Below are positions 24,239 through 32,716 of a DNA stretch of 64,000 nt, piece after piece; positions within the stretch are counted from its first letter, which is position 1, and every line of letters begins with the position of its first letter. The notes beneath the pieces were generated by a model. The model had not been told where the DNA came from. It ran no database searches and was given only the letters and a program-made list of their open reading frames with translations. Source of the DNA: JBMNGW01 sp050950025 (lineage in GTDB: Bacteria; Spirochaetota; Spirochaetia; Sphaerochaetales; Sphaerochaetaceae); NCBI GenBank assembly GCA_050950025.1, contig JBMNGW010000010.1, forward strand, positions 1 to 64,000, read 5' to 3'. Position numbers and translations under genes: made by a program.

Positions 24239-24794
24239 ATGAAAAACAGAGGAAAACATGATAAAGCTCTTTTACAGGGCAGTTTCACTCTTCTTATACT
24301 TCTTACCTCTTTGCTGTGTTCCAGCTTTGGAGCTTTATTTGGAGCAACTCTGGACAGCGGCACTATTTTCCTTAATACCGAGGTTCCGGCTTCCACTACC
24401 TTTGAAATAACCGACACCTATGGAGCCCCCGTTTCCTCTATCCCCGTTACGTGGGGAGTCCCCATATACCAATCTCAAATTCGCCTTTAGTTACAGCGGA
24501 ACCAATACCGTTTCACTTAAAATTACCAGTGCCAATGGAAGCGGCACCTCTTTGAGAATGAAACACCAGCAGCAAAACAACACCTACGTCGCTTATACCC
24601 TTAAGTTTGATTATGATGGACAAGGCTCGCAGCAACCTGCAGTTGTGCAGCACAATGTGGTCAAGAATCTGGTAAAATACCAAAACTCCTATGATAATCT
24701 AAGCGGATCTATGAGCATTGAAACTCCCGGAGAAACCCTTATTATCAGCGGCAGTTACAAAGACACCATCACCTTTTATATTACCGGCACTTAA
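24239..24794 (+). pseudogene. small secreted beta-strand protein with one apparent frameshift
   Basis: The first frame encodes a signal peptide (FTLLILLTSLLCSSFGALFGA) and FLNTEVPASTTFEITD, then stops at 24490. The continuation (SPYTNLKFAFSYSGTNTVSLK in part) runs in another frame to 24794 and ends KDTITFYITGT, like the other family members. Deleting one base near 24453-24459 (a GGGG/CCCC stretch) restores a roughly 184 aa protein with TWGSPYTNL at the join. It is the only cluster member here on the plus strand and its promoter belongs to the same type. Likely a sequencing or assembly error, or a recent phase-off mutation. Confidence 0.6.
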
Positions 24795-25696
24795 GAGCGG
24801 TTCAACGTTTCCCTAAGCCAAGAAAACCACCGTTTCAACCTGCCGCGGGCAAAGCGGCTTTTAAAGTCTTTGCTTGCCTTAGCAATTGAAACATCTTTGT
24901 CTTCATCGTGTTTAAGGTTGTCCCAGTGGCGTACTACCCACAGATAGAGATCTCCGTAGGTTTTACCGGGAAATGAGCGAAGCAAGCGATCTTCTTTAAC
25001 CTGCAACACAATAGGCAAGAAAATGTGCATATACCAAGAACGGGCCGCTTCTTCAAAGAGGACCTCCCCCTTCCTGTCTTGGTTGATATAATACTTGTGC
25101 ACCAGGATGTGGTTAATAATCTCAGGATACCCACCGGGTGAAGAGAAGTTTAGAAGCGCCATATCCATGAACCGATCAAGTTTATAAAGGCGTAAAAACT
25201 GTTGTTTTTCGTAGGCGACAACACGCTTAGCTATTTGGTTGCGACTTAGCCCTCTTTCAAGGGGAATTTCTGTATCAAGCTCAACAACTTCTGCATCGAT
25301 GAACTCTACTCCTTGAGCTTTGGCGACCGAAACTCGATGATTGCCATCCCGCACAAAATAGGTTTCTCCCAGTTTGTATACGCTGATTGGTGGCAGAGTA
25401 ACTTGGCGTAAATGGGCCTCGTCGATACTTTGCCAGCGGGAACGCAGCATATCTTTGCGGGGGAAAAAGGCTAGGGTAAAATCATGATAGCGCCCTTCGC
25501 TGCCAATGACTTTATCCACGGGGATGGCCTGAATACCGCGGTAGGTCTCTGCTTTGGGCTTTAAAAGCTTAGTGACCTCATACAAAGAGAGCAATTCGTT
25601 GTTTTTCCAAGCCAAAGTCGAAAGGAGTTGCTGCATCCTCCCCTTGGCTCTGGCACGAGAAAAATCGTCTCTGCTTATTAAGCTGGGTTTGCTCAT
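24791..25696 (-). CDS. ParB/sulfiredoxin-fold domain protein
   Basis: A 301 aa soluble protein. Around residues 110-130 it contains YFVRDGNHRVSVAKAQG, the nucleotide-binding signature of ParB-like nuclease/sulfiredoxin folds, preceded by a typical PPISVYKLGE strand. The C-terminal half is helical and very basic at the end (RFARGRLKRWFSWL). It is unlike the chromosomal ParB at 52935 in having no obvious helix-turn-helix. Its start overlaps the stop of the phosphoesterase gene by 4 bp (ATGA), so the two form a coupled pair. The function is unknown. A regulatory or nucleic-acid-related role is a guess from the fold. Confidence 0.65.
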   Translation of the reverse strand: MSKPSLISRDDFSRARAKGRMQQLLSTLAWKNNELLSLYEVTKLLKPKAETYRGIQAIPVDKVIGSEGRYHDFTLAFFPRKDMLRSRWQSIDEAHLRQVTLPPISVYKLGETYFVRDGNHRVSVAKAQGVEFIDAEVVELDTEIPLERGLSRNQIAKRVVAYEKQQFLRLYKLDRFMDMALLNFSSPGGYPEIINHILVHKYYINQDRKGEVLFEEAARSWYMHIFLPIVLQVKEDRLLRSFPGKTYGDLYLWVVRHWDNLKHDEDKDVSIAKASKDFKSRFARGRLKRWFSWLRETLNRS

Positions 25697-26370
25697 GTAT
25701 CCTCTTGCAGCACATAACTGCCATAGACGTTAATAACTTCAGTATCGTAATAGCGACTCTGACGGACAGTGTTCATATCCAATAAATGGATATGCCCATG
25801 AATCAAATAGCGGGGTTTAAAGCGGCGCATGAACCACAAAAAGGCGCCAAATCCGGTATGACAGCGATCATCCAAATCTCCTATGCCGCGCGGAGGGGCA
25901 TGGGTAATTAGAATATCGAGAAACCGGCCGTGGCGCAGCCGGTTGAAAAGAAGAGCCGGTATCATTTTGCATATGCGCCAGTACATTTGAAACTCGGTAA
26001 ATTGGTTCTCTTGTGTATTATAACGTAAAGATCCACCAAGGCCTGCCAATAGCAATCCGGTTGATTTCTCCCGTTTGATTTTACCGTCAATGTAGGTACC
26101 CCCAAAACTCAGTTGAGTCGCCGAGACACCGTAAGGAGCAACATAGGGATCATCAAACAGGCAGTTCTTCTTAAAATGCTTCAGATATTCTATTTGATGA
26201 TTGCCAAAAATAAAATAGAGCGGTTTGTTCAAAGCCGAGACAATAAACTCGTAGTAGTTTAACGGTAAGTCGCCTGCCGACAAAACAAAATCGACATCTT
26301 TATAACGCTGGGCAACTTGTTGGGAATAGACTAGAGGATCTTTCTCATCTGCAATACATAAAATGTGCAT
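25693..26370 (-). CDS. calcineurin-like metallophosphoesterase
   Basis: A 225 aa protein of the metallophosphoesterase superfamily with metal-ligand motifs spread along the chain: ILCIADEKD (D-x-H replaced by D-x-K), LSAGDLPLNY (GD), FIFGNHQIEY (GNH), LITHAPPRG (H) and LIHGHIHLLD (GHxH). The first ligand motif is atypical (ADEKD rather than DxH), which may alter metal site 1. An extended -10 (TGC-TATGAT, 26382-26377) ends 6 nt before ATG 26370, implying a leaderless start. It is coupled to the ParB-fold gene downstream. The substrate is unknown. Confidence 0.8.
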   Translation of the reverse strand: MHILCIADEKDPLVYSQQVAQRYKDVDFVLSAGDLPLNYYEFIVSALNKPLYFIFGNHQIEYLKHFKKNCLFDDPYVAPYGVSATQLSFGGTYIDGKIKREKSTGLLLAGLGGSLRYNTQENQFTEFQMYWRICKMIPALLFNRLRHGRFLDILITHAPPRGIGDLDDRCHTGFGAFLWFMRRFKPRYLIHGHIHLLDMNTVRQSRYYDTEVINVYGSYVLQEDT

Positions 26371-26401
26371 ATGTGCATCATAGCATGAGAGTCATCGCCT
26401 T

Positions 26402-27238
26402 TCACTCTTTTTGCTTTTGATCAGGCCAAGCTGCCACAACCGCTTTTACTAAAGAGGAGAAGGTTGTTTTCACTTTTTGTCCTGTTTCCAAGACTTCTTG
26501 GTGATTAAGTGGCTGATTCAAAATACCGGCCGCCATGTTCGTTAAACAACTGATGCCCAGAACTTCCATACCGCAGTGCCGGGCGGCAATAACTTCGGGA
26601 ACGGTGCTCATTCCTACCGCATCGGCACCCAATGCCCGAGCCAAACGCACTTCGGCATGGGTTTCAAATGAAGGGCCGGTAAATAGCTGATAAACCCCTT
26701 CTCGTAAGATGATGCCTAACTTGGCAGCCTCTTTTTTGGCCATCAGGCGCAAATGGGATGCATACGCATCTCCCATATCAAAAAAGCGGGGGCCTAATTC
26801 TTCAAGATTTGCTCCGCGCAAAGGATTGTCACCAACCAACTTGATATGATCGCTGATTAGCATCAAATCTCCCACATTCCAAGTTGCATTAACACACCCG
26901 GCGGCATTGGTTACTAGGAGCTTGGTAATACCCAACAGTCGCATCACTTGCACGGGAAAGACCACTGTTTGCATAGAATAGCCTTCGTAGTAGTGAAACC
27001 GGCCTTGCATTGCCGCCACGTTCCTGCCCTCTAATGTCCCAATGACAAGGCGCCCGGCATGACCGGCTACTGTTGAGCTGGGGAAATGGGGAATTTCAGA
27101 GTAAGCAATGCTGATAGCGTCTGTCAGCTCATTGGCTAAATCACCGAGTCCCGAGCCTAAAATAATGGCGATATCGATGTGTTTGGACTTAATACGACTG
27201 CGAATAAAATCGGCAGCTTCAGATAGGTTATGCATCAT
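26402..27238 (-). CDS. purine nucleoside phosphorylase (trimeric, inosine/guanosine type)
   Basis: A 278 aa class I/MTAP-like phosphorylase that converts purine nucleosides plus phosphate to base and (deoxy)ribose-1-phosphate. Visible motifs are the phosphate loop ILGSGLGDLA, AGHAGRLVIG, QGRFHYYEGY, VTNAAGCVN, the base-site GPSFETHAEVR and GMSTVPEVIAARHCGM. Together with adenosine deaminase (10379) and deoC/tdk (28.4-30.2 kb) it forms a nucleoside-salvage set. An AGGAG site precedes the ATG. Which of pupG or punA it should be called is not decided by the sequence, so no symbol is given. Confidence 0.9.
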   Translation of the reverse strand: MMHNLSEAADFIRSRIKSKHIDIAIILGSGLGDLANELTDAISIAYSEIPHFPSSTVAGHAGRLVIGTLEGRNVAAMQGRFHYYEGYSMQTVVFPVQVMRLLGITKLLVTNAAGCVNATWNVGDLMLISDHIKLVGDNPLRGANLEELGPRFFDMGDAYASHLRLMAKKEAAKLGIILREGVYQLFTGPSFETHAEVRLARALGADAVGMSTVPEVIAARHCGMEVLGISCLTNMAAGILNQPLNHQEVLETGQKVKTTFSSLVKAVVAAWPDQKQKE

Positions 27239-27255
27239 CGAATCAGCTCCTTTGA

Positions 27256-28270
27256 TTATTGAATAATAAGTTCGACTTTAATGCCGCTTGTGTAGGCTCC
27301 TGCGGCAATAGAGCCTCCCCCTTGATTGACGTTGGAAATGGCCACTTCAAAATGTTTTTGATAATAGCCGGCAGGCCCTTTGGTAATATTGGAGATTTCA
27401 AAAGCATTGGCAACAGGCTGGTTATGGGAAACAGCGTTCACTTTATAAGGAATGGCAGCCCCGCCCCCTGATTTTTGAAAAGCAAATGTGCTGTTGGGAT
27501 TTTGGTTGGGACTAACTTTAATTTTATAGATTTTGTTATTTCGATTATCAGTTGAGCTAAAGTTCACCGAACCAACCACCAGTGATGAATTATTCGCAGC
27601 CATCGAGATAACATCCACATTTGCTGCTGCAGGATACGAAACTACATCCAAGTTAGTAAACACCGGCTGACCGCCTGGGTTTGCATCCTTCTCCTTATAA
27701 AAGGCAAATAAATTCATTATGATTTCGTCAAGGAGAACTTGATCGCTTGTTCCGTAATCGGCATAAAACTGCATCCTCACAAACGAACTGTAGCTCCCTT
27801 TCCACGTATCATTAAGATTCATAGCTCCTAAAATAATACTTAAGTTCCCTCCCGCATTGTTATCATATTTAATGGGGACTTCAGTAGGTGATGTGCTTAT
27901 TAAATAATCATGAGAGCCGTTTGGGTAGGTAGTAGCGAAATTGAATGACAAGCTGAAAGGGACCCTTTTTGAAGGATCTGTAATCTTAACGAACTCTAAA
28001 TTTGGCCCACTTGAAGACATAATGATGCTTACATGAGGACTCCATCCGGGAATTCCTTGGTAATTTGGACGATTTCCCACCCATTGAATTGGTGCTACTT
28101 CGATTCCGCCCCAAATAAGTAGTTCCCCATTGAAAATCCCTTGACTGATCTGTAAATCCATTACTGTCTTGGTTTAAAGTAATAACATACCAATCGGGAT
28201 TTACCGGAGCGCCAAACAAAAGAAAAGGGAAGAGAAGGAGAGTGAACATAAAGATATTTCGTTTCTTCAT
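27256..28270 (-). pseudogene. large secreted beta-strand protein with one apparent frameshift
   Basis: The first frame (start 28270) gives a signal peptide (MKKRNIFMFTLLLFPFLLFGA) and FTDQSRDFQWGTTYLG. The remainder lies in another frame ending at 27256. Removing one G from the GGGG at 28109-28112 joins them as TTYLGGIEVAPIQW, for a protein of about 337 aa. The C-terminal domain (VGSVNFSSTDN, NKIYKIKVSPN, GAYTSGIKVELIIQ) is homologous to the 48768-49946 protein. No cysteines appear in the mature part. The promoter region contains CTATGACATAAGT at 28283-28295, linking it to the cluster further upstream. The function is unknown. Confidence 0.65.
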
Positions 28271-28276
28271 AAGACA

Positions 28277-28295
28277 AACATACTATGACATAAGT
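28277..28295 (-). promoter_or_regulatory. -10 box and GntR-like element before the 28270 gene
   Basis: TATGTT ends 6 nt before ATG 28270 on the minus strand. Immediately upstream, in the -10/-35 spacer, lies CTATGACATAAGT (plus strand 28283-28295), here in the opposite orientation to its position in the other cluster promoters. The location suits an operator. 28296-28418 contains another TTATGACATAA copy (about 28399-28409) and no gene. Confidence 0.5.
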
Positions 28296-28418
28296 GTGTT
28301 TGACTAGAGGGTCGCACAGGTATGTTTCCTATCTTTTTATAAGAAAGATGATTTTATTACCCTTAATTGCCCCACTACTTGCATGAGAGAGGTTTCCTCT
28401 TATGACATAACATGGGCT

Positions 28419-29552
28419 TTAGACAAGAAGTGGTTGTTCAAATGAGACCGGGCGCAAATTATCATCAAGGACGCTACTCATATAAAAGCGATCAAGATTC
28501 AACTCAAAAGCCAAGCGTACCAGCAGATCTTCTCCTAGGAGGTTTTGTTCGCAAAAAAGGTAGATAAGAGCTTTTTCTGCCAAAAGGCCCGTTTTCAGGG
28601 AATTTAAATAGATCTGTTTGTGCGGATGATTTTCATACGTGCTTTTCATATGGCGATAGAGCTCAGAAGAACTTAAATCCCTATTCAAAGATTGCAGCTC
28701 TTTTTTCAAAGGGGCTGTCTCTCCTTTGCTAGCTTGCTCCCCAAGAGGTTTGAGCGTGAAAAACGTATACTCTTTAGCCGGTAAATAATGGTGTTCATCA
28801 CAACGGGCACAGTAATTGGGATAAAGTGAGCCCTCTTTGTGAGTATCACCGCCGACAATAATCAGCGGATCAAAATAGAGAGCGGGGCACTCTTGGGAAT
28901 CGACAGTGTAGTAGCGGTAGGTGTAAAAAGCATTGTTAAGGCACTGTTGATGTTCACAATACGCTGTTAAAGGGATGACATCGGTGGCAATATCGAGCAT
29001 CAGACGCGCAGTGGAGTTAAAAATGTCACGACGGAAATTAAGAATCAACGTGGGGAAAATAAACAGCAGTCCTCTTTGCAGTGCTTGATTGCGCACCACA
29101 TAGGCAAGCCGTTCATCAAAAAAAGAGGCTTCGTCAATAATAAATGTTCCTACGTGGGGGTTTTTGGCTAACACCCGTTCTAAATCAAATGAGTTGCGAA
29201 TATGGGCGATATTTTCCCCACAGCTGATATAACCGCTACGATACGCCAACGCATCACTCGGATATTCTCTAAAGCGCTCCCCATCAATTTCGGAGCGGAT
29301 AAAAAAGATATTTCTCCGATCGACTGAACCGCTGCTCGTTAGCTTACGTACCGCCTCCCCTTTTTTGCGGGCAATGGCACCATCGTGCCAAATACGAGAA
29401 GCAAATTCGGTTTTACCCGAACCCATTGGTCCGATAATAAGCACCCTTCTTCCCGAAGCAGTGAAATCAAAATGGGTAAACGTCTGGTGGACTGTTAGAG
29501 AGGGAAACCCCAGACTTTTAAGAAAATCATCGGTCGTTTCAATACGTGGCAT
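28419..29552 (-). CDS. tdk: thymidine kinase-like protein, enlarged
   Basis: A 377 aa protein built on a type II thymidine kinase core: P-loop IIGPMGSGKTEFASR near residue 40, FIIDEASFFDE near 140, and a substrate-lasso-like segment CPALYFDPLIIVGGDTHKEGSLYPNYCARC. Typical TdK is about 190-210 aa. Here there is an N-terminal extension of about 30 aa, an insertion in the middle and a C-terminal helical extension of about 110 aa. It probably phosphorylates thymidine for dTMP salvage. Start 29552 has an AAGGAG site located inside the end of deoC and overlaps deoC by 14 bp, so deoC-tdk is an operon. Confidence 0.75.
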   Translation of the reverse strand: MPRIETTDDFLKSLGFPSLTVHQTFTHFDFTASGRRVLIIGPMGSGKTEFASRIWHDGAIARKKGEAVRKLTSSGSVDRRNIFFIRSEIDGERFREYPSDALAYRSGYISCGENIAHIRNSFDLERVLAKNPHVGTFIIDEASFFDERLAYVVRNQALQRGLLFIFPTLILNFRRDIFNSTARLMLDIATDVIPLTAYCEHQQCLNNAFYTYRYYTVDSQECPALYFDPLIIVGGDTHKEGSLYPNYCARCDEHHYLPAKEYTFFTLKPLGEQASKGETAPLKKELQSLNRDLSSSELYRHMKSTYENHPHKQIYLNSLKTGLLAEKALIYLFCEQNLLGEDLLVRLAFELNLDRFYMSSVLDDNLRPVSFEQPLLV

Positions 29553-30212
29553 CGGACGCTGCTCCTTGAATAATGGCAATGCCGCTACTGGTTCCCAACC
29601 TAGTAGCTCCAGCTTGGATCATCTGAAGCGCTGTTTCATAGCTACGCACCCCTCCGGCTGCCTTCACTCCCATTTCTTCTTTCACCTCTTCTCTCATCAA
29701 CTTCACATCGGCAACTGTCGCCCCACCGCTAGAAAAGCCGGTGGATGTTTTGACAAAGTCGGCTTTAGCTTTTAAGGCCAATTTGCAGGCGATGCGCTTT
29801 TGCTCATCAGTTAGTAAGCAGGTTTCCAAAATGACTTTCAGTGTCCGCTGTTGGCACACCTCTTTTACCAAGCGAATATCATTTTCAACTGCCTCATAAT
29901 CGCCATCCAGCATCTTTCCCACATTGATGACCATATCTATTTCATCAGAGCCGTCAGCCAGTGCTTGAGCCGCTTCACAGACTTTTGCAGAGGTGGAACC
30001 AGAACCCAAAGGAAAGCCGATGACTGTACAGACTTTCACTTTGGTATCTTTGAGCATATCGACGCAGTAACGAGTCCAACACCCGTTGACGCACACCGAA
30101 GCAAAGGAGTGTTCTGCCGCCTCTTGGCATAAAGCTGTTATCATTTTTTTGAGTGGCATTGGCTGCCAAAAGGGGTGTGATCTATATAGCGGGCAAGTTC
30201 TGCTTGTTTCAT
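29539..30212 (-). CDS. deoC: deoxyribose-phosphate aldolase, with an N-terminal frameshift
   Basis: The TIM-barrel DeoC cleaves 2-deoxyribose-5-phosphate to glyceraldehyde-3-phosphate and acetaldehyde. Active-site residues are intact: DEIDMVINVG (Asp), FVKTSTGFSSGGAT (Schiff-base Lys) and GVKAAGGVR (Lys). The expected N-terminus MKQAELARYIDHT follows an AAGGAG site at ATG 30212, but it is in a different frame from the rest (FWQPMPLKKMITALCQEA). The join lies at the C4 run 30172-30175 (read GGGG on the plus strand) and needs one extra or two fewer bases. Otherwise the in-frame ORF would begin with an unrelated N-terminus. The gene is translationally coupled to tdk. Confidence 0.8.
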
Positions 30213-30240
30213 TGGCGACTCCTTGGCGATATTCGTGAGC

Positions 30241-30269
30241 TTGATTTTTCCCCAACTGTTGGCTACTGT
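30241..30269 (+). promoter_or_regulatory. promoter of the Nudix gene, leaderless
   Basis: TTGATT (30241-30246), 17 bp, TACTGT (30264-30269), then 7 nt to ATG 30277. No ribosome site. Confidence 0.55.
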
Positions 30270-30276
30270 CAACAAC

Positions 30277-31176
30277 ATGATACTACAAACTATCGCTGAT
30301 AAATACCTATGGTTCCTTGTTGCCATTTTGGCAATCAACCTCTACCAAAGAAAAGCCTTTCCCCGCAGCCGCAACAAGCGGACGGCCACTTTAATCATGG
30401 CAGCTTTGGCTATGGTCTACCAAATCCTGATAGTCATTATCCTCAGCCAAGGATGGCCTCATTGGTTGGCTATTTTCGCTTTATTGATTCCTTTGGCACT
30501 GATTATCCCTTTGAAAACGCGCCTTTTTTTGTTCAGAAGGACCTGCGTACAATGCTCCGCTCCTTTAAACTGGCAAACCATCGTTAACTACGATGACAAT
30601 CTTTGTCCAAATTGTTGGAACGAGTTGCACCCGGTTCAAGAAACTGAGCCCCAAGAGCCAGCTTCCGTCGATCCATCTCAGGCTACCGATGTCGACCAAA
30701 TTGATTGGGATAGCTGGGAGCCCCAAGAAAAAGCGGTCCTCTGCTATGTCTTTGATGGTGATCAAGTCTTACTGATTGAGAAAAAATCGGGATTTGGTAA
30801 AGGAAAAATTACTGCCCCCGGCGGCCACATTGAAGAGGGCGAGACAGCTAGTGAAGCTGCCATCAGAGAATTGGAAGAAGAGACCCATTTAATCGTCTCT
30901 GAAGTAGAGTACAAAGGGACTGTCGAATTTCAATTTGCCGATGGACTGTCGATGCGAGGGCATGTCTTTTTTGCCCATTCATACACCGGAGAACCCACAG
31001 AAACCGATGAAGCCCGCCCCTTCTGGGCTCCGGTTTCAGATTTACCCTATGATAAAATGTGGGCCGATGACACTCTTTGGTTGCCCTTGGCACTGAAGGG
31101 AACCAAATTTACGGCCCGCTTCATTTTTGATGGCGATGATATGCTTAGCCATCATATAGATCTTTTAGACACATGA
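30277..31176 (+). CDS. membrane-anchored zinc-ribbon Nudix hydrolase
   Basis: A 299 aa protein with three parts. The N-terminus has two to three hydrophobic segments (IADKYLWFLVAILAINLY, LIMAALAMVYQILIVIIL, LAIFALLIPLALIIPL). A zinc ribbon follows (CVQCSAPL, then CPNCWNEL). After an acidic linker, the C-terminal Nudix domain has the box GGHIEEGETASEAAIRELEEET. The domain resembles MutT/8-oxo-dGTP diphosphatases, and W-P-S-D features (FWAPVSDLP) fit that subgroup. A Nudix domain tethered to the membrane through a zinc ribbon is unusual. The substrate is unproven. Start 30277 is set by its promoter; the longer ORF begins inside that region. The next gene overlaps by 4 bp. Confidence 0.75.
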   Translation: MILQTIADKYLWFLVAILAINLYQRKAFPRSRNKRTATLIMAALAMVYQILIVIILSQGWPHWLAIFALLIPLALIIPLKTRLFLFRRTCVQCSAPLNWQTIVNYDDNLCPNCWNELHPVQETEPQEPASVDPSQATDVDQIDWDSWEPQEKAVLCYVFDGDQVLLIEKKSGFGKGKITAPGGHIEEGETASEAAIRELEEETHLIVSEVEYKGTVEFQFADGLSMRGHVFFAHSYTGEPTETDEARPFWAPVSDLPYDKMWADDTLWLPLALKGTKFTARFIFDGDDMLSHHIDLLDT

Positions 31177-32099
31177 GTCTTTCTGTTTTGGGCTTGGGCA
31201 GCTGGTCACTGATTAGCGGCTTTTCCCACAACCAAAAACGCCAGGATTCCATTAAGACGCTGCATGCCGCCTTACGAGGCGGCATCAGACATGTTGACAC
31301 TGCTCAAAGCTATGACAAGGGGCTAGCAGAACAGCTGGTAGGCCAGCAGCTTAGGGTGCTGCGCAAAGAAATCTCGCGCCAAGAAGTGCAGATTGCCACC
31401 AAGTTTTTTCTCCCCCAAGACCCCCAATCTGTTGAAAAATTAGTCCAATTGTCCCTTAAGCGGATGGGCCTTTCCTACCTTGATATCTTTTATATCCACT
31501 GGCCCTCCTCTTCTTTAGAAATCGGCCCCTATATTGAACAACTGGATACCCTGCGTCGCCAAGGAGTTATCAAAGCCATTGGTTTAAGCAACTTTACCCC
31601 CGCTTTAGTAAAGCAGGCACTGCAAGTAGCCCCTATTGATTATTTGCAGTTTCCCCTCTCTCTTTTGTGGATTCGCAGCCTAAAGGCCCTGTTACCCCTT
31701 GCTCACCAACAGAACATTCTCACCGTCGGTTACAGCCCTTTGGCAATGGGATTACTTAGTCGCCCACTTGCCCCTCTGAGTGCCAATGATTTCAGAACTT
31801 CCAGTTTTTGCTTTTTACCTGAGTACCAGAAACACTGCCAACAGGTGTTTGCTGTATTGGAAGAAACTGTCACTGCTTTACACTATTCAATGGCCGATGT
31901 AGCTCTGAAGTGGGCGATGCATCAAGGCCTCGATATCATCTTAAGCGGAGCTCGCACCAAAGAGCAGCTTCAACAAACACTGAATGCCACCACCCTTTCT
32001 TTGGAAAAAGAACACCTTTTACTGTTAACCGAGGCGGCGAACAGTTTGGATAACTGCATTGAATCTCAACAAGATAATCCCTTTTTCCATCGCTACTAA
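31173..32099 (+). CDS. aldo/keto reductase
   Basis: A 308 aa TIM-barrel NADPH-dependent oxidoreductase. The catalytic region is visible: RHVDTAQSYDKGLAEQLVG (Asp and Tyr), TKFFLPQ (Lys), DIFYIHWPS (His), and later LSNFTPALVKQA and the cofactor-binding SGARTKEQLQQTL. This is the general AKR family acting on carbonyls or sugar derivatives, with no specific substrate evident. The ATG overlaps the stop of the Nudix gene (ATGA), giving coupled translation. Confidence 0.87.
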   Translation: MSLSVLGLGSWSLISGFSHNQKRQDSIKTLHAALRGGIRHVDTAQSYDKGLAEQLVGQQLRVLRKEISRQEVQIATKFFLPQDPQSVEKLVQLSLKRMGLSYLDIFYIHWPSSSLEIGPYIEQLDTLRRQGVIKAIGLSNFTPALVKQALQVAPIDYLQFPLSLLWIRSLKALLPLAHQQNILTVGYSPLAMGLLSRPLAPLSANDFRTSSFCFLPEYQKHCQQVFAVLEETVTALHYSMADVALKWAMHQGLDIILSGARTKEQLQQTLNATTLSLEKEHLLLLTEAANSLDNCIESQQDNPFFHRY

Positions 32100-32116
32100 G
32101 ATGGTATGCTTGGACT

Positions 32117-32716
32117 ATGAGAGTTCCAATTCAAAGCGCCAGTGCCGAAATAGAGATCAAGCGCTCCCGCTTCATTGCCGTTGCCGAATACATTAGCGAA
32201 GCCCATTTAATCAAAGAGCGTACTTTGGCAATGCGCAAACACCATCCGGGAGCCAACCATGTGGTTCATGCTGCAGTGATGGGGAAAAAAGGGAGCGAAT
32301 TTAGTCTTAGCGATGATCATGAGCCCAAAAACACTGCCGGCAGGCCTGCTTTAGAAGTACTCAAAGGCAGTGGCATCACTAACATCTTGGTGATGATCAT
32401 CCGGTATTTTGGCGGAACAAAATTGGGCACCGGGGGCTTAGTAAAAGCCTATGCCGATGCCACCAAAGCGGTTCTTGAAGTCCTTAAAACAGAAGAACTG
32501 GTGGAAAAAACAGCAATGAAGCTGGTCATAGGCTATGATATCTACGAACAGGTGAAACAACTTTTAATTGAAGTGAACGCTGAAATTACTGAAGAATTTA
32601 CCGATGAAGTGACAATAAGGTGCAATATCCCTCTTTCTGTGGCCCCTGAGATAACTTCTCAGATTACCGATTTAAGCAGCGGTAATGCCCGCATTACTGA
32701 TCTACCTGCTCAATAA
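32117..32716 (+). CDS. YigZ/IMPACT family protein
   Basis: A 199 aa protein of the UPF0029/IMPACT family. It has the N-terminal IMPACT domain signature (FSLSDDHEPKNTAGRPALEVLKGSG in part), IIRYFGGTKLGTGGLVKAYADATKAVLE (in part) and a C-terminal ferredoxin-like DUF1949 domain. The family is related to ribosome-associated GCN1-regulator proteins, and the bacterial function is not settled. An extended -10 (TGG-TATGCT, 32105-32110) ends 6 nt before the ATG, so it is probably leaderless. It converges with the M28 peptidase gene, overlapping by 23 bp. Confidence 0.85.
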   Translation: MRVPIQSASAEIEIKRSRFIAVAEYISEAHLIKERTLAMRKHHPGANHVVHAAVMGKKGSEFSLSDDHEPKNTAGRPALEVLKGSGITNILVMIIRYFGGTKLGTGGLVKAYADATKAVLEVLKTEELVEKTAMKLVIGYDIYEQVKQLLIEVNAEITEEFTDEVTIRCNIPLSVAPEITSQITDLSSGNARITDLPAQ

